Assembly: GCA_037481715.1 (NCBI GenBank)
Contig: JBBFLD010000002.1
Location: 62,001 to 126,000, forward strand
Direction: 5' to 3'
DNA length: 64,000 nucleotides
Origin: Rosettibacter sp037481715
GTDB lineage: Bacteria; Bacteroidota; Ignavibacteria; Ignavibacteriales; Melioribacteraceae
Position numbers and translations under genes: made by a program. Positions 9,012 to 17,645 of this stretch are shown piece by piece. Within the stretch, counting starts at the first letter, position 1, and every line of letters starts with the position of its first letter. Below the pieces are notes generated by a model. It made no database searches, was not told the origin of the DNA, and saw nothing but the letters and a program-made list of their open reading frames with translations.

Positions 9012-9394
9012 TAATAAATATCCTTAATTCTTTGTGCTGGGTCTACAAGTGCAGTTATTCTTATTCCAAAATGTTTATCAATTACAACAACTTCACCTTC
9101 TGCAATTTTTTTGTTGTTCACAAAAACATCAACAGGTTCACTTGCTAATTTTTCAAGTTCAATTACATAACCTCTTTCAAGCTCAAGGATATCTTTAATT
9201 TGCATTTGAGTTCTGCCAAGTTCAATATAAACGTTCATCTGAAGGTCTTTAAGCAAACTAAGCTTTTCTTCAGCACCTCCCATTGTTCTTGTTGAATCAT
9301 CAAACTCATCAAATTGAGCTAATGAAGCCTGAAAATTATCTTCAATGTTTTCTAAATTATCCATTGCATTATTGGTGGTGTTATTTTCGTCCAT
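9011..9394 (-). CDS. fliN: Flagellar motor switch protein FliN
   Basis: A 127-aa protein with an acidic N-terminal extension (residues 1-45) and a C-terminal SpoA domain. The domain runs from LSLLKDLQMNVYIELGRTQM through ILELERGYVIELEKLASEPVDVFVNNKKIAEGEVVVIDKHFGIRI. FliN builds the lower C-ring together with FliM and takes part in switching and in docking FliH. It lies 7 bases after fliM and 1 base overlaps fliO. No CheC-like phosphatase domain of FliY type is present; phosphatase activity is more likely supplied by the CheZ-like protein at 27271-28044. Confidence 0.96.
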   Translation of the reverse strand: MDENNTTNNAMDNLENIEDNFQASLAQFDEFDDSTRTMGGAEEKLSLLKDLQMNVYIELGRTQMQIKDILELERGYVIELEKLASEPVDVFVNNKKIAEGEVVVIDKHFGIRITALVDPAQRIKDIY

Positions 9395-9401
9395 AACAAC
9401 C

Positions 9402-10385
9402 TCATTTAGATTTTTTTTCGAATATTTTTTCTGTGACTTTTACTGCTTTGTGATTATTTGAAATACCTGCTCTTCCTAAAAATAAAACTCTGTCGCCTGT
9501 CTTAACTTTTACATCTTCATCAATTCTATTTTTGAGTTTTATAATATCTCCAACTTCGAGTTCCATCAATTCTTTGACAGAAATTTTTGTTGTACCAAAT
9601 TCAACTCTAATTGGAACAGATGTTCTTGTAAGATGATTTGTCAATACTTCGCGAGATGTAACACCAAAATATTTTGTTGCACGAATTGATGATAATTTTT
9701 GAGTGGTCATCTTTGCTAAAATGCTGTCGAAAGCAAATGTAGCAAAGCAAATATTCATCAAGTATGACTGTTCGCCAATTACAATTTCAAATGTAATCAA
9801 AAGAACTGATTCGCTTTGAGATGTAATTTGAGCAAAGTCAATATCGGGCTCAAATCTTTCAACTACAAATTCAAGATTATCAATTATCTGCCATGCTTTG
9901 TTCAAATCATACATTACTCTATCAACAATTACACGAAGCACTTTTTGCTCAATAGGTGTAATTACTTTTACCTGTTTTGTACCAGTTCCGCTTCCGCCTA
10001 ATAACTTATCTACAAATAAAAATGCAAGGTCGTTATTAATTTCAAGAATTCCTTTAATATCTGTGTTCTTAATTTCAAATGTAAATAAGCATGCAGGATT
10101 GGAAACAGATAAAACATATTCTGAATAATAAATCTGGTCAACTGTAGCAACATTAATGCTTACAGTTGTTTGAAGTTTGGTAACAAGAAATGAAGTAAAA
10201 CTTTCTGCAAAATTATCGCAAATGCTTCTGATAATACGAAGTTGATTTTTTGAAATTCTATTTGGCAGCCTGAAATCAAAAAGAACTGCTTCCTTTTCAG
10301 GACTTTGTTCTATCTTCTGCTCTTGTCCACTTTTAAGATTATTGAGCAGCTGGTCTATTTCCTGTTGCGATAATATTTCTGCCAT
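9402..10385 (-). CDS. fliM: Flagellar motor switch protein FliM
   Basis: This 327-aa protein starts with the CheY-binding motif LSQQEIDQLL (residues 5-14). It continues with a CheC-like middle domain and ends with a SpoA domain (RVEFGTTKISVKELMELEVGDIIKLKNRID). It is the C-ring protein that receives phosphorylated CheY and changes motor rotation. It is placed between fliL and fliN with 2- and 7-base gaps. The N-terminal motif closely matches the C-terminal tail of the CheZ-like protein in this window. Confidence 0.97.
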   Translation of the reverse strand: MAEILSQQEIDQLLNNLKSGQEQKIEQSPEKEAVLFDFRLPNRISKNQLRIIRSICDNFAESFTSFLVTKLQTTVSINVATVDQIYYSEYVLSVSNPACLFTFEIKNTDIKGILEINNDLAFLFVDKLLGGSGTGTKQVKVITPIEQKVLRVIVDRVMYDLNKAWQIIDNLEFVVERFEPDIDFAQITSQSESVLLITFEIVIGEQSYLMNICFATFAFDSILAKMTTQKLSSIRATKYFGVTSREVLTNHLTRTSVPIRVEFGTTKISVKELMELEVGDIIKLKNRIDEDVKVKTGDRVLFLGRAGISNNHKAVKVTEKIFEKKSK

Positions 10386-10387
10386 AA

Positions 10388-10942
10388 CTATTGCAAAATA
10401 TATTTGCTGAAATAAACGTTATTGATTTTTACATCCGGCATAAGTTGAGTAATTCTTTGCGATATTTCCATTCTCAATGTATCGCGATAAACTGCATCAC
10501 TTAAGTGTGCTAAATCTTTGCTGCTGAGAACTGAAATTATAGCATCTTTAACAAGCACTTCTTTTTCTTTCAGTTCTTTTTGATTTTGTTCTGTGAGAAG
10601 GTCGAAGCCAATGGAAGAAAGCAAAAGTCGTTTTCCATCTGTGCCGGCTGGATTGATAATTAAATCTTCTACAACATAAATATACTTCCCAAATTCTACA
10701 TGACTAATTGAATCCTTGCCATTGGCTTCACCGTTCTCTACGGAGTCAACTGCGACAGAAGAGGTGTGAGATTGGATTTTGGGCAATAATATGTTTGCTG
10801 TAATAAAATAAACAGCAATCAGTTGCACTATAAAAAGAGGGAGCCCGATTAATAATACTTTTGAATTGAATCCTTTTGAACCGGATTCTTTGATTCTCTC
10901 TTCTGCCTGTTCTACGATATTTTTTTCATTTGTTTGTTCCAT
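10388..10942 (-). CDS. fliL: Flagellar basal body-associated protein FliL
   Basis: A 184-aa single-pass membrane protein: a cytoplasmic N-terminus, a membrane segment at about residues 27-48 (KVLLIGLPLFIVQLIAVYFI) and a periplasmic domain with YIYVVEDLIINPAGTDGKRLLLSSIGFDL and a C-terminal KINNVYFSKYILQ. FliL surrounds the stator and supports torque. It is the first gene of the second flagellar operon. A sigma-54-like promoter ends 15 bases upstream of this ATG, so transcripts from it would have almost no leader; a later start is possible but none is well placed before the membrane segment. Confidence 0.92.
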   Translation of the reverse strand: MEQTNEKNIVEQAEERIKESGSKGFNSKVLLIGLPLFIVQLIAVYFITANILLPKIQSHTSSVAVDSVENGEANGKDSISHVEFGKYIYVVEDLIINPAGTDGKRLLLSSIGFDLLTEQNQKELKEKEVLVKDAIISVLSSKDLAHLSDAVYRDTLRMEISQRITQLMPDVKINNVYFSKYILQ

Positions 10943-10957
10943 AGCGACAATAATTTT

Positions 10958-10972
10958 TCAATTATAATGCCA
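10958..10972 (-). promoter_or_regulatory. Sigma-54-like promoter of the fliL operon
   Basis: On the minus strand the site reads TGGCAT-TATAA-TTGA, with the -24 GG and -12 TTG elements at the standard spacing. The dyad at 11022-11038 is centred about 60 bp upstream of the GG. Expected transcription start is only a few bases before the fliL ATG. Confidence 0.65.
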
Positions 10973-11021
10973 CTATGAACAATTAAAAAAAAGATAATTA
11001 ATTGAGGCAGGAAAAATTTGA

Positions 11022-11038
11022 TTGGCTAATATTATTCA
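11022..11038 (-). promoter_or_regulatory. Candidate activator-binding dyad upstream of fliL
   Basis: On the plus strand it reads TTGGCTAATATTATTCA. The half-site TTGGCTA is followed 4 bases later by an imperfect inverted copy. The same 17 bases occur exactly, in the opposite orientation, upstream of the chemotaxis operon at 31207-31223. Its position about 60 bp above a -24/-12 promoter is typical of a binding site for a sigma-54 activator. Confidence 0.65.
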
Positions 11039-11054
11039 GTTGGATAAAAGAATA

Positions 11055-11147
11055 ATTACAAGATTGTGCCATAAGGCATTCATCGGGAACAAAATTGCAA
11101 GATTACAAGATTATGTCTAAGGAAGTCATAATGAACAAAATTTCAAG
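11055..11147. repeat. Imperfect tandem repeat, two copies of 46-47 bp
   Basis: Two directly adjacent copies, 11055-11101 and 11102-11147, each begin ATTACAAGATT and end in CAAG after AACAAAATT. About four fifths of the aligned positions agree, with one single-base gap. They fill most of the space between the flgE terminator and the dyad upstream of fliL. No open reading frame or protein relation explains them. Confidence 0.75.
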
Positions 11148-11192
11148 TTTTAGGATTCTATACTACATCCCATTATTTCGTAATTATTATAG

Positions 11193-11217
11193 AGGGAGAT
11201 GATAATCTCATCTCCCT
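11193..11217 (-). terminator. Hairpin after flgE, end of the flgB operon
   Basis: AGGGAGATGA (11193-11202) pairs perfectly with TCATCTCCCT (11208-11217) around a 5-base loop. On the minus strand it starts about 10 bases after the flgE stop codon. The following bases are AT-rich but not a clean T-run, so termination may be partial, or the hairpin may protect the 3' end. Confidence 0.65.
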
Positions 11218-11227
11218 TGCGCTAAAA

Positions 11228-13339
11228 TTATCTAATCAAATTAGTAATTTCTTGAAGCATTGCATCTGCAGTTGTTATTACTCTTGCATTAGCTTGGAAG
11301 CCGCGCTGAGAAATAATCATCTTTGTAAATTCTTCTGACAAATCAACATTTGACTGCTCAAGTGCTCCTGATTGAATTGTAGTAACAGAATTTTCACCTG
11401 GAGTGTCAATCCTTGGGTCACCACTGTTAGCAGCAACATTATACATATTATCTCCAACACTGACCAATGCATTCAAGTTTTTGAAAGTAGCAACCATTAT
11501 TTGAGCTAATTTAAGTGAATTTCCATTAGAGAAAATTCCAATTATATTACCATACTGGTCAATGTTGAGATTGGATAATGCTGCAGAAGCAGAACCGTTC
11601 TGAGATAAAGCTGCAATCTGTGAACTTAAGTTAGTTTGAGTTACACCAGCAGTGCCTTTGCCAAAATCAAGGTCAATAATTTGAACTTCTGCACCTGTAG
11701 AAGGAGTAAATGTTATTTGAGGAGTTGGAGGTGTAGTTGTTACTTGATTGCCAGCCTGCCATATACTTTGTATTTGCCCATTTGCATCAAAATAAATTTC
11801 TCCAAAAGCATTTGGACTTAATGTACCGCTTGTAGTTGGAACGGATACAGACCAGCTCCATCTGTTGTTATCAACATGCTCAAATTTTACTGATAAGGTA
11901 TGAGAGTTACCAAGAGAATCAAATATTGTAACAGCACCTAAAACCGGCTCTGGAATTTCACCTTTATCTACTCGACTGATTGGATTTGTAGAAGCATTAA
12001 GATTGGTTAATGAATTCATATTAATTTTGAAATCAAGTTTATTTGTAGAATTCGAGAAATTAACATTAATTGCTGCTGTTCCTTCAATTCCTGTTAATAG
12101 ACCTGTTATACTATCAAAAGCCAATTTTATTTTTCCATCATTACTATCGCTGTCATTGCTTGCAGTATTTTCATTATTGACTATTAATCCATTGCTGTCA
12201 AATACTTTATAATAGTAATACCAATCTGAACCATCAAATTCGTAATAATTAACTAATGAGTATTCCTTTCCATCTTTACTGAAAATTTTATTACCAGTGA
12301 TTGGCTGGATAGTTCTATCAATGTTTGAACTTCCTGCTAAGTTAGTAATTTCAGTTAAATCAATTTTGAATTTTAAATCTGGGAAATCAGGACCATCTGT
12401 GCCTGAATCATATAATCCCATATCAATAACATCTGTTCCATCAAATTCAATGGATTCTGTTTTATCATTTGTTGCAGAAACAGTAGTTTGTTCTGTATCA
12501 TGTAATTGATACTTCAATTCCCATTTGCTTGATGTAGTATTGTACTCAAATTTATAATATAAGTAATAAGGTTGATTTTTATTATCATATACAAGCATTT
12601 CTTTATAACCATCCACAATATCAGTATCACTTGAACTTGGGTTTGGATATGGAGTTGTTGTATCCGAACTGCTTAAGTTACCAAACATTTTCAAATTGTA
12701 AGTATAACCATCATCAGGATATCTTGAATTAATTGGTGCAGTATTACTCAAATTACCAACCAAATCAACTACATCAGTTCTAATTGTTGGAGAGCTGCTC
12801 TGAAGATTTCCACCCCATGATACATTTGTAGTTTTAACTGCAGGCAGTCTCATGTTTTTATCAATTACTATATCCTGCAAAGTTGTTCCTGGAGGAATTT
12901 CTCCCAATCCATTTGCAATTTTACCTTGAACAACTGCGCCATTTTGAGGATTTACAAGTTTGCCATCAGCATCAAAAATAAATGCACCAGCACGGGAATA
13001 TAATTGTTGTCCATTGCTCTTTAAGATAAATAATCCGGGACCTTGCAATGCTAAATCTGTAGTTATACCAGTTCTTTCAAAAGTGCCTTGGTTCCAGTTG
13101 CGATCAATTGAATTGATCTTGGTTCCTAATCCAATCTGGAATGAATTTGTCCCACCAGTAGTTGTTGTTGGATTGGTACCAGCTTTAACAAATTGATTAA
13201 AAGTATCGCTGAAGGTAACACGAGAACCTTTGTAACCAATTGTGTTAACATTAGAAATATTGTTGCCAATAACATCCATCATTGATTGATGGTTACGAAG
13301 ACCGGACACTCCGGCAAAGAGTGAATTTAGAAGTGCCAT
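11228..13339 (-). CDS. flgE: Flagellar hook protein FlgE
   Basis: A 703-aa rod/hook-family protein. The N-terminus MALLNSLFAGVSGLRNHQSM and the following IGNNISNVNTIGYKGSRVTFSDTF are the classical FlgE signature, and the C-terminus ALEQSNVDLSEEFTKMIISQ followed by ANARVITTADAMLQEITNLI is the matching coiled-coil end. The middle (about 150-550) is a long, Thr/Ser/Asn/Asp-rich surface region, larger than in enteric FlgE (about 400 aa). The start is set by AGGAGG at 13346-13351. It is the last gene of its operon, preceded by a structured 98-bp leader and followed by a hairpin. Confidence 0.96.
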   Translation of the reverse strand: MALLNSLFAGVSGLRNHQSMMDVIGNNISNVNTIGYKGSRVTFSDTFNQFVKAGTNPTTTTGGTNSFQIGLGTKINSIDRNWNQGTFERTGITTDLALQGPGLFILKSNGQQLYSRAGAFIFDADGKLVNPQNGAVVQGKIANGLGEIPPGTTLQDIVIDKNMRLPAVKTTNVSWGGNLQSSSPTIRTDVVDLVGNLSNTAPINSRYPDDGYTYNLKMFGNLSSSDTTTPYPNPSSSDTDIVDGYKEMLVYDNKNQPYYLYYKFEYNTTSSKWELKYQLHDTEQTTVSATNDKTESIEFDGTDVIDMGLYDSGTDGPDFPDLKFKIDLTEITNLAGSSNIDRTIQPITGNKIFSKDGKEYSLVNYYEFDGSDWYYYYKVFDSNGLIVNNENTASNDSDSNDGKIKLAFDSITGLLTGIEGTAAINVNFSNSTNKLDFKINMNSLTNLNASTNPISRVDKGEIPEPVLGAVTIFDSLGNSHTLSVKFEHVDNNRWSWSVSVPTTSGTLSPNAFGEIYFDANGQIQSIWQAGNQVTTTPPTPQITFTPSTGAEVQIIDLDFGKGTAGVTQTNLSSQIAALSQNGSASAALSNLNIDQYGNIIGIFSNGNSLKLAQIMVATFKNLNALVSVGDNMYNVAANSGDPRIDTPGENSVTTIQSGALEQSNVDLSEEFTKMIISQRGFQANARVITTADAMLQEITNLIR

Positions 13340-13361
13340 AGTTAACCTCCTTTAGATTTTT

Positions 13362-13416
13362 GATTCGGCTTCAGTCAGTCCACCGAATCTGGAGCGTCCT
13401 CGGAAGGTCCCGCTCC
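13362..13416 (-). promoter_or_regulatory. Structured RNA leader between the TIGR02530-type gene and flgE
   Basis: Read on the minus strand there are two successive stem-loops. The first has GGAGCG pairing with CGCTCC (13411-13416 with 13391-13396). The second has GATTCGG pairing with CCGAATC (13383-13389 with 13362-13368). Each has a 14-base loop starting at or near GGAC, and they are separated by a single base. The second stem ends 10 bases before the flgE AGGAGG. The block is far richer in G+C than the rest of the window. Function is unknown; it could tune flgE translation or mRNA processing. Confidence 0.55.
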
Positions 13417-13437
13417 ATTGTTTATTACTTTAGTTAA

Positions 13438-13815
13438 TTAAAATGCAAAAACTACACTGTCAATATTTGTAAAAACATTTTCGTTCGAGTTTTCGACCTC
13501 GATTGCAGTAACAACAGTACGATTCGGAATATTTACTATAAATGCAGTATTGTTCATCAAGATTAATGAATCACGCGAACCTTTTGCTTCTGCTTTTTCA
13601 ACTGCATCTTGAATCTTTGCAATCTCTTCTTCACTTAATTGAATTTTTCTTGATTCCAATCTTTTCATCGCATGATTAGAAAATTTTATCTTCTCAAGTT
13701 CTTCCTTAAATATCGAATCAAAAGATGCTTTAACCGGGTCGCGGTGATTCTTTACCGAATCGCTGCTGCCTGTAATCGGAATAAATGGAACAGATATTCC
13801 ATTAATTTCAGGCAT
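13438..13815 (-). CDS. Flagellar operon protein, TIGR02530 type
   Basis: A 125-aa soluble protein whose core (about residues 45-115) reads IKFSNHAMKRLESRKIQLSE, then EEEIAKIQDAVEKAEAKGSRD and LILMNNTAFIVNIPNRTVVTAI. This is the pattern of the small conserved protein found next to flgD and flgE in many non-enteric bacteria (TIGR02530). Its role is not established; position suggests hook assembly. It starts in the flgD stop and is followed by the structured leader of flgE. Confidence 0.85.
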   Translation of the reverse strand: MPEINGISVPFIPITGSSDSVKNHRDPVKASFDSIFKEELEKIKFSNHAMKRLESRKIQLSEEEIAKIQDAVEKAEAKGSRDSLILMNNTAFIVNIPNRTVVTAIEVENSNENVFTNIDSVVFAF

Positions 13816-14492
13816 TAATTATCACCTCCCTGTTTATTGATAATTTCAAGTATATCTCCAGCTGAATATTGTGCTCCATTAATTATCAGAAGTGTTCCAT
13901 TATCTGAATACTTTATTCCATCAATTAATCCAAGAATATATGATGTAACATTTACGGCATTATCATTATAATCACTTGCTATCACTTCGAACTTATAATC
14001 CCCATTAATTACTTTTTCACCATTATTATCGGTTAAATCCCACAAAAGTTTATTGCTTCCTTTTTTGTTAGAAGCTTCTAATGATTTTATTAATGTTCCA
14101 TATTGATTGTAAATATTTACTTTAACAGATTTTACACCTTCCGGCAGCTCATATCCAATGCTTAAGCTTTCTTGTCCATTGACCTGCAAATCTTTTGAAT
14201 TTACTTTTACTTGCTTGCCAATCAAATTTGCAAGCATTGTATTGTTAATTGATTGAGTGAGCATATAATTTGCATCTATGCTTTGCTTGAGATATGAATT
14301 TAAATTTGTAAGCTGCTCGAGTGAACTGAACTGAGCTAATTGTGCTGCATATTCAGTTCCATCCATCGGATTTAATGGGTCCTGATTTTTTAATTGCGCA
14401 ATCATCAGCTTTAAAAAATCATCTTTCCCTAAAACACTTTTGTTTGAAGATACTGTCGAAGTATTCGAATTTTTATTTACTTCACTTACCAT
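13815..14492 (-). CDS. flgD: Hook cap (hook scaffolding) protein FlgD
   Basis: A 225-aa protein with the conserved N-terminal segment LGKDDFLKLMIAQLKNQDPL, then NPMDGTEYAAQLAQFSSLEQL (about residues 20-62). A FlgD Ig-like domain follows with VKVNIYNQYGTLIKSLEAS and LLWDLTDNNGEKVINGDYKF. FlgD caps the growing hook and is needed for FlgE polymerisation. It lies 10 bases after fliK and overlaps the next gene by one base. Confidence 0.96.
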   Translation of the reverse strand: MVSEVNKNSNTSTVSSNKSVLGKDDFLKLMIAQLKNQDPLNPMDGTEYAAQLAQFSSLEQLTNLNSYLKQSIDANYMLTQSINNTMLANLIGKQVKVNSKDLQVNGQESLSIGYELPEGVKSVKVNIYNQYGTLIKSLEASNKKGSNKLLWDLTDNNGEKVINGDYKFEVIASDYNDNAVNVTSYILGLIDGIKYSDNGTLLIINGAQYSAGDILEIINKQGGDN

Positions 14493-14502
14493 TTTCTGCC
14501 TC

Positions 14503-17058
14503 TCATATTAAATAATCATATGTGTTGTAGCCCATCAATTTTTTTGTTGATGGTGCTTTGGAATTTTCTACGTTAATTTCTTTTCCATAAGATTTTGAAT
14601 AAGATTTTTTTCTGTTATTAGAATTCCTTAAAGACTTCTGCTCATAATTGCTCAAACTTACATTAACATCATTAAGCTGAATTCCTGATGATTGCAGTGA
14701 GTTTTTTAGCTGCTCAATATTATTTTGAATTAACTGCTTAACTTGTTCATTCTCAACTTCAATATTTGCACGAAGTTGATTTTCAATATAGTCTATTGAA
14801 AGAGTCAGTTTGCCGAGATTTTCTGGACTTAATTGAAATGTAATACTCTGTTTATTGCCGCCGTTAATATATTTTGAAATTTCATCGGTAATTTGATTTG
14901 CATTAATAACTTTTAAAGATTCTTTCAGATTGCCAAACTCATTTTGAATTTTACTTTTCAATGTATTGATTTGATTATCGGGCAATTCAATTTTTTGATT
15001 GGAATTTTCATGAGTATTTATCTGTAAATTTTTCTGTGGCTCTTTTGAGATAACTTGCTCAATCTTATTTACATTCTTCTCTAAATCATTCACGGATGAA
15101 TCTGACTTACTCAAATTTTTCTTAACACTTTTTTCATCCTTGCTATCCTTAGAAAAATTAGCATCGTTTGAACTAACTGATGGAGTTATTTTAACTTCAT
15201 TTTGCTTGAATGATTGATAATTAAAAGGTTCATTTGAATTTGTTTTATGAACAAGATTAACTTGATTTGTATTTGCATCAACCTTTTTACTTTCATCTGC
15301 ATTATTCAAATTAACTGGTTTTACTTTTTCAGCAGCATCATTTGTTTGATTCTTTTTATTTTCATTTAGAAATGATTTTAAACTTGATTTCGCAAAGCTT
15401 TCAATAAGTTTATCAGGCAGAGGTTCTTTAATTTGTTCTTGGTTATCAGGAATTATTTTTTGATAACTCTTAACTTCTTTTGAGTTATGTTTTTCATTGA
15501 AATTGACTGGCGTTTCAAATGCTGCTTTCAGATTAACTTTTTTTGTTTCAACTTTTATGCTCTCAATATTTAATTCTTTTATTTTGTTTTCTAATTCATT
15601 CTGAGTATAATCACTCTTAACCTCATTAATTTCCTTTTTATCAGATGCTTCAGATTTTTTATTAATAACTACTGGGTTAAAGTTTGTTATCTCTTTTTGG
15701 GATGAATCTTTAATAATCTTAGCTTTTGTAAATTTTCCTCCTGATAACAAACTAAAATCGATTTGAGAACTTGATGAAGGAAGAATATTATTTTCGTTTA
15801 GTGAATCATTTTTTATTCGCGGAGAATATTCAGAAGTTTTTTCAAATTCTTTGTTATAACTTTTTTCAACAGAATTGTCATTAACAAAATTTTTATTCAG
15901 TATAATCTGACTTAAACTATTATCAGCTTCAGACTTTTCTATATTAACATAATTATTTGATTCCTCAGTTTTATTATGCTTAGCAGAATTATTTTTTTCA
16001 ATAGTTTTATCAATATTAACAGAATTCAATTCATTTTCATTTTTTTTAACAGGATTTATAACACCAGCAATTTTAGAATTATCAACTTCACCTTTCGAAT
16101 CAACAATATCAGTTTCTGCTTTGCTGCTTTCTTCAGCAAATAAATTATTTTCAGCAGGAATGTTTGTTTTAAAATCTTTATCAGGTGAATAAATAAAATT
16201 ATTATTCTCAAATGAAGTGTGAATAAATTCTAATTTATAATACTTTTCTTGTGGATAAACTTCTGATTGATTCTCAAATGTTGAATTCTCTTTTTCAAAT
16301 TTATTTTCTTTTGTTTTTTCTATATCATAAAGATTATTTAGAGCTGCTTCATAATTTATATTTTTATTTGAAGCAATTAAATCATTCTGAGATTTAGTTC
16401 CTTTAAGTTTTTTACTCAAATTATTTTTGTTTTCGATAGCAGGTTCTGTGCTTGAAATTGTTAATGTTAATTTCTCGCCATTTGTTTTAAGAGTAACATT
16501 AAAAATATCATTATTGTCAATTGATGTAATTATAGCTTCTGGATTAAAACTAATAAAATCATATTCACTCGAGCCAGTAGAATTAATTTGATTATTTTTA
16601 TCTTTTTCATTCAGATATACAATTTTTGAATCCTGAAAATTACCATTATCCGAAAAATCTTTTTGTTTTAGTGATTCATTAATTTTATTAAAAAACAGTT
16701 CGAGATTTTCTTTATCGAGAATAAATATTTTTGAAGTGATATGAGCTGAATTAATGTTAACTGAATTTGAATTCGAGATAAGAGCAATATTTTCCAATAA
16801 TTCAATTGCCTGCTGAATGCCTTCAACAGTTTCTTTGTTTGATTTTGTTATTGTTAAATTCTTCAAATCATTTACATCAAGAAGAATTTCTTTTTCCTGT
16901 TGATTAATATTTTGCTGGCTGGCATCAAGTTCTTCTTCGCAGATTTTAATTATATCCGAGAATAGATAAGTCTTATTAGAATTATCCGACGAACTTAAAA
17001 AGTTCTTATTCCCAACTAAAAAAGATTTATCAAAAAATAATGGATTTAAGTTCATCAT
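14503..17058 (-). CDS. fliK: Flagellar hook-length control protein FliK
   Basis: An 851-aa protein with a long, low-complexity, Asn/Lys/Ser/Glu-rich N-terminal part (about residues 1-690) and a recognisable FliK C-terminal domain (about 715-815): QSITFQLSPENLGKLTLSID and QLRANIEVENEQVKQLIQNN. FliK is exported while it measures hook length and then triggers FlhB switching. It is about twice the length of enteric FliK (about 400 aa), which by the ruler model would allow a longer hook. It overlaps the MotE-like gene by 4 bases. Confidence 0.9.
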   Translation of the reverse strand: MMNLNPLFFDKSFLVGNKNFLSSSDNSNKTYLFSDIIKICEEELDASQQNINQQEKEILLDVNDLKNLTITKSNKETVEGIQQAIELLENIALISNSNSVNINSAHITSKIFILDKENLELFFNKINESLKQKDFSDNGNFQDSKIVYLNEKDKNNQINSTGSSEYDFISFNPEAIITSIDNNDIFNVTLKTNGEKLTLTISSTEPAIENKNNLSKKLKGTKSQNDLIASNKNINYEAALNNLYDIEKTKENKFEKENSTFENQSEVYPQEKYYKLEFIHTSFENNNFIYSPDKDFKTNIPAENNLFAEESSKAETDIVDSKGEVDNSKIAGVINPVKKNENELNSVNIDKTIEKNNSAKHNKTEESNNYVNIEKSEADNSLSQIILNKNFVNDNSVEKSYNKEFEKTSEYSPRIKNDSLNENNILPSSSSQIDFSLLSGGKFTKAKIIKDSSQKEITNFNPVVINKKSEASDKKEINEVKSDYTQNELENKIKELNIESIKVETKKVNLKAAFETPVNFNEKHNSKEVKSYQKIIPDNQEQIKEPLPDKLIESFAKSSLKSFLNENKKNQTNDAAEKVKPVNLNNADESKKVDANTNQVNLVHKTNSNEPFNYQSFKQNEVKITPSVSSNDANFSKDSKDEKSVKKNLSKSDSSVNDLEKNVNKIEQVISKEPQKNLQINTHENSNQKIELPDNQINTLKSKIQNEFGNLKESLKVINANQITDEISKYINGGNKQSITFQLSPENLGKLTLSIDYIENQLRANIEVENEQVKQLIQNNIEQLKNSLQSSGIQLNDVNVSLSNYEQKSLRNSNNRKKSYSKSYGKEINVENSKAPSTKKLMGYNTYDYLI

Positions 17059-17645
17059 TGCACACTAACTATTCTGTTTGCTACTTCTGGTTTAAGTTCT
17101 GCAATTATTTCTGCTGCTTTCTTCTTCTTCATTGAAAAGATTATATCTCTTGCTATATTATCGGAATAACTCTGTATAATTTTAGCAGCTTTTTTAGAAT
17201 CCATTGCTTCGTAAAGTTTTACGGTGTTTTTGAGCCAGGTTTTATAAGCACTATCTTTTTTTGTTGATTGACTCACTTTATCAGGTTGAAAATTCGTTGG
17301 GACTATTGTTTTAGATTCTTTTTCTGCTTTTAATCTTTTTACTTCTTCTAATAAAATGCGCAGGCTGTCAAGCAATACCGAGTCTCTTACACTCATCGAA
17401 AAAGTATCGTATGCTGATTTTTCTTTTGCTGAACTAAGTGAATCAGTTAATTCTTTTTTCAACTTTGCTACATTTTTACCATTATTGCCTTTAGGCAGAG
17501 CTGCAGCTTCTGGTTTAATATTACTTACAGGAGTAAAATCAAATGCAAAAACATTTCTGTAATTTGATGCTGCATAAATCATTAGTAATGTTACAATTAA
17601 AAATGCAGCAATAAATGCAAACCCATAAATAATTTTTCCTTTCAC
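17055..17645 (-). CDS. MotE/YlxF-like flagellar protein with MgtE-N-type domain
   Basis: A 196-aa protein with one N-terminal membrane anchor (about residues 5-26, IYGFAFIAAFLIVTLLMIYA), a helical middle, and a C-terminal domain LYEAMDSKKAAKIIQSYSDN through FSMKKKKAAEIIAELKPEVANRI. That domain is the MgtE N-terminal-like fold found in MotE, the periplasmic stator chaperone, and in YlxF-type proteins located after fliJ. Its place between fliJ and fliK supports this. Stator genes motA/motB are not in the window, so the MotE role is an inference. Confidence 0.75.
   Translation of the reverse strand: MKGKIIYGFAFIAAFLIVTLLMIYAASNYRNVFAFDFTPVSNIKPEAAALPKGNNGKNVAKLKKELTDSLSSAKEKSAYDTFSMSVRDSVLLDSLRILLEEVKRLKAEKESKTIVPTNFQPDKVSQSTKKDSAYKTWLKNTVKLYEAMDSKKAAKIIQSYSDNIARDIIFSMKKKKAAEIIAELKPEVANRIVSVQ

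Noticed and set aside
13362..13416. flgE leader as a c-di-GMP (GEMM) riboswitch
   Set aside because: The stems are tempting because motility genes are GEMM targets, but the conserved GEMM core and receptor sequences are not present.
14503..17058. Apparent DNA repeats in the fliK middle region as a repeat array
   Set aside because: The recurring motifs are short codon-level runs of Asn, Lys, Glu and Ser without a constant unit or spacer, so not a CRISPR or tandem array.
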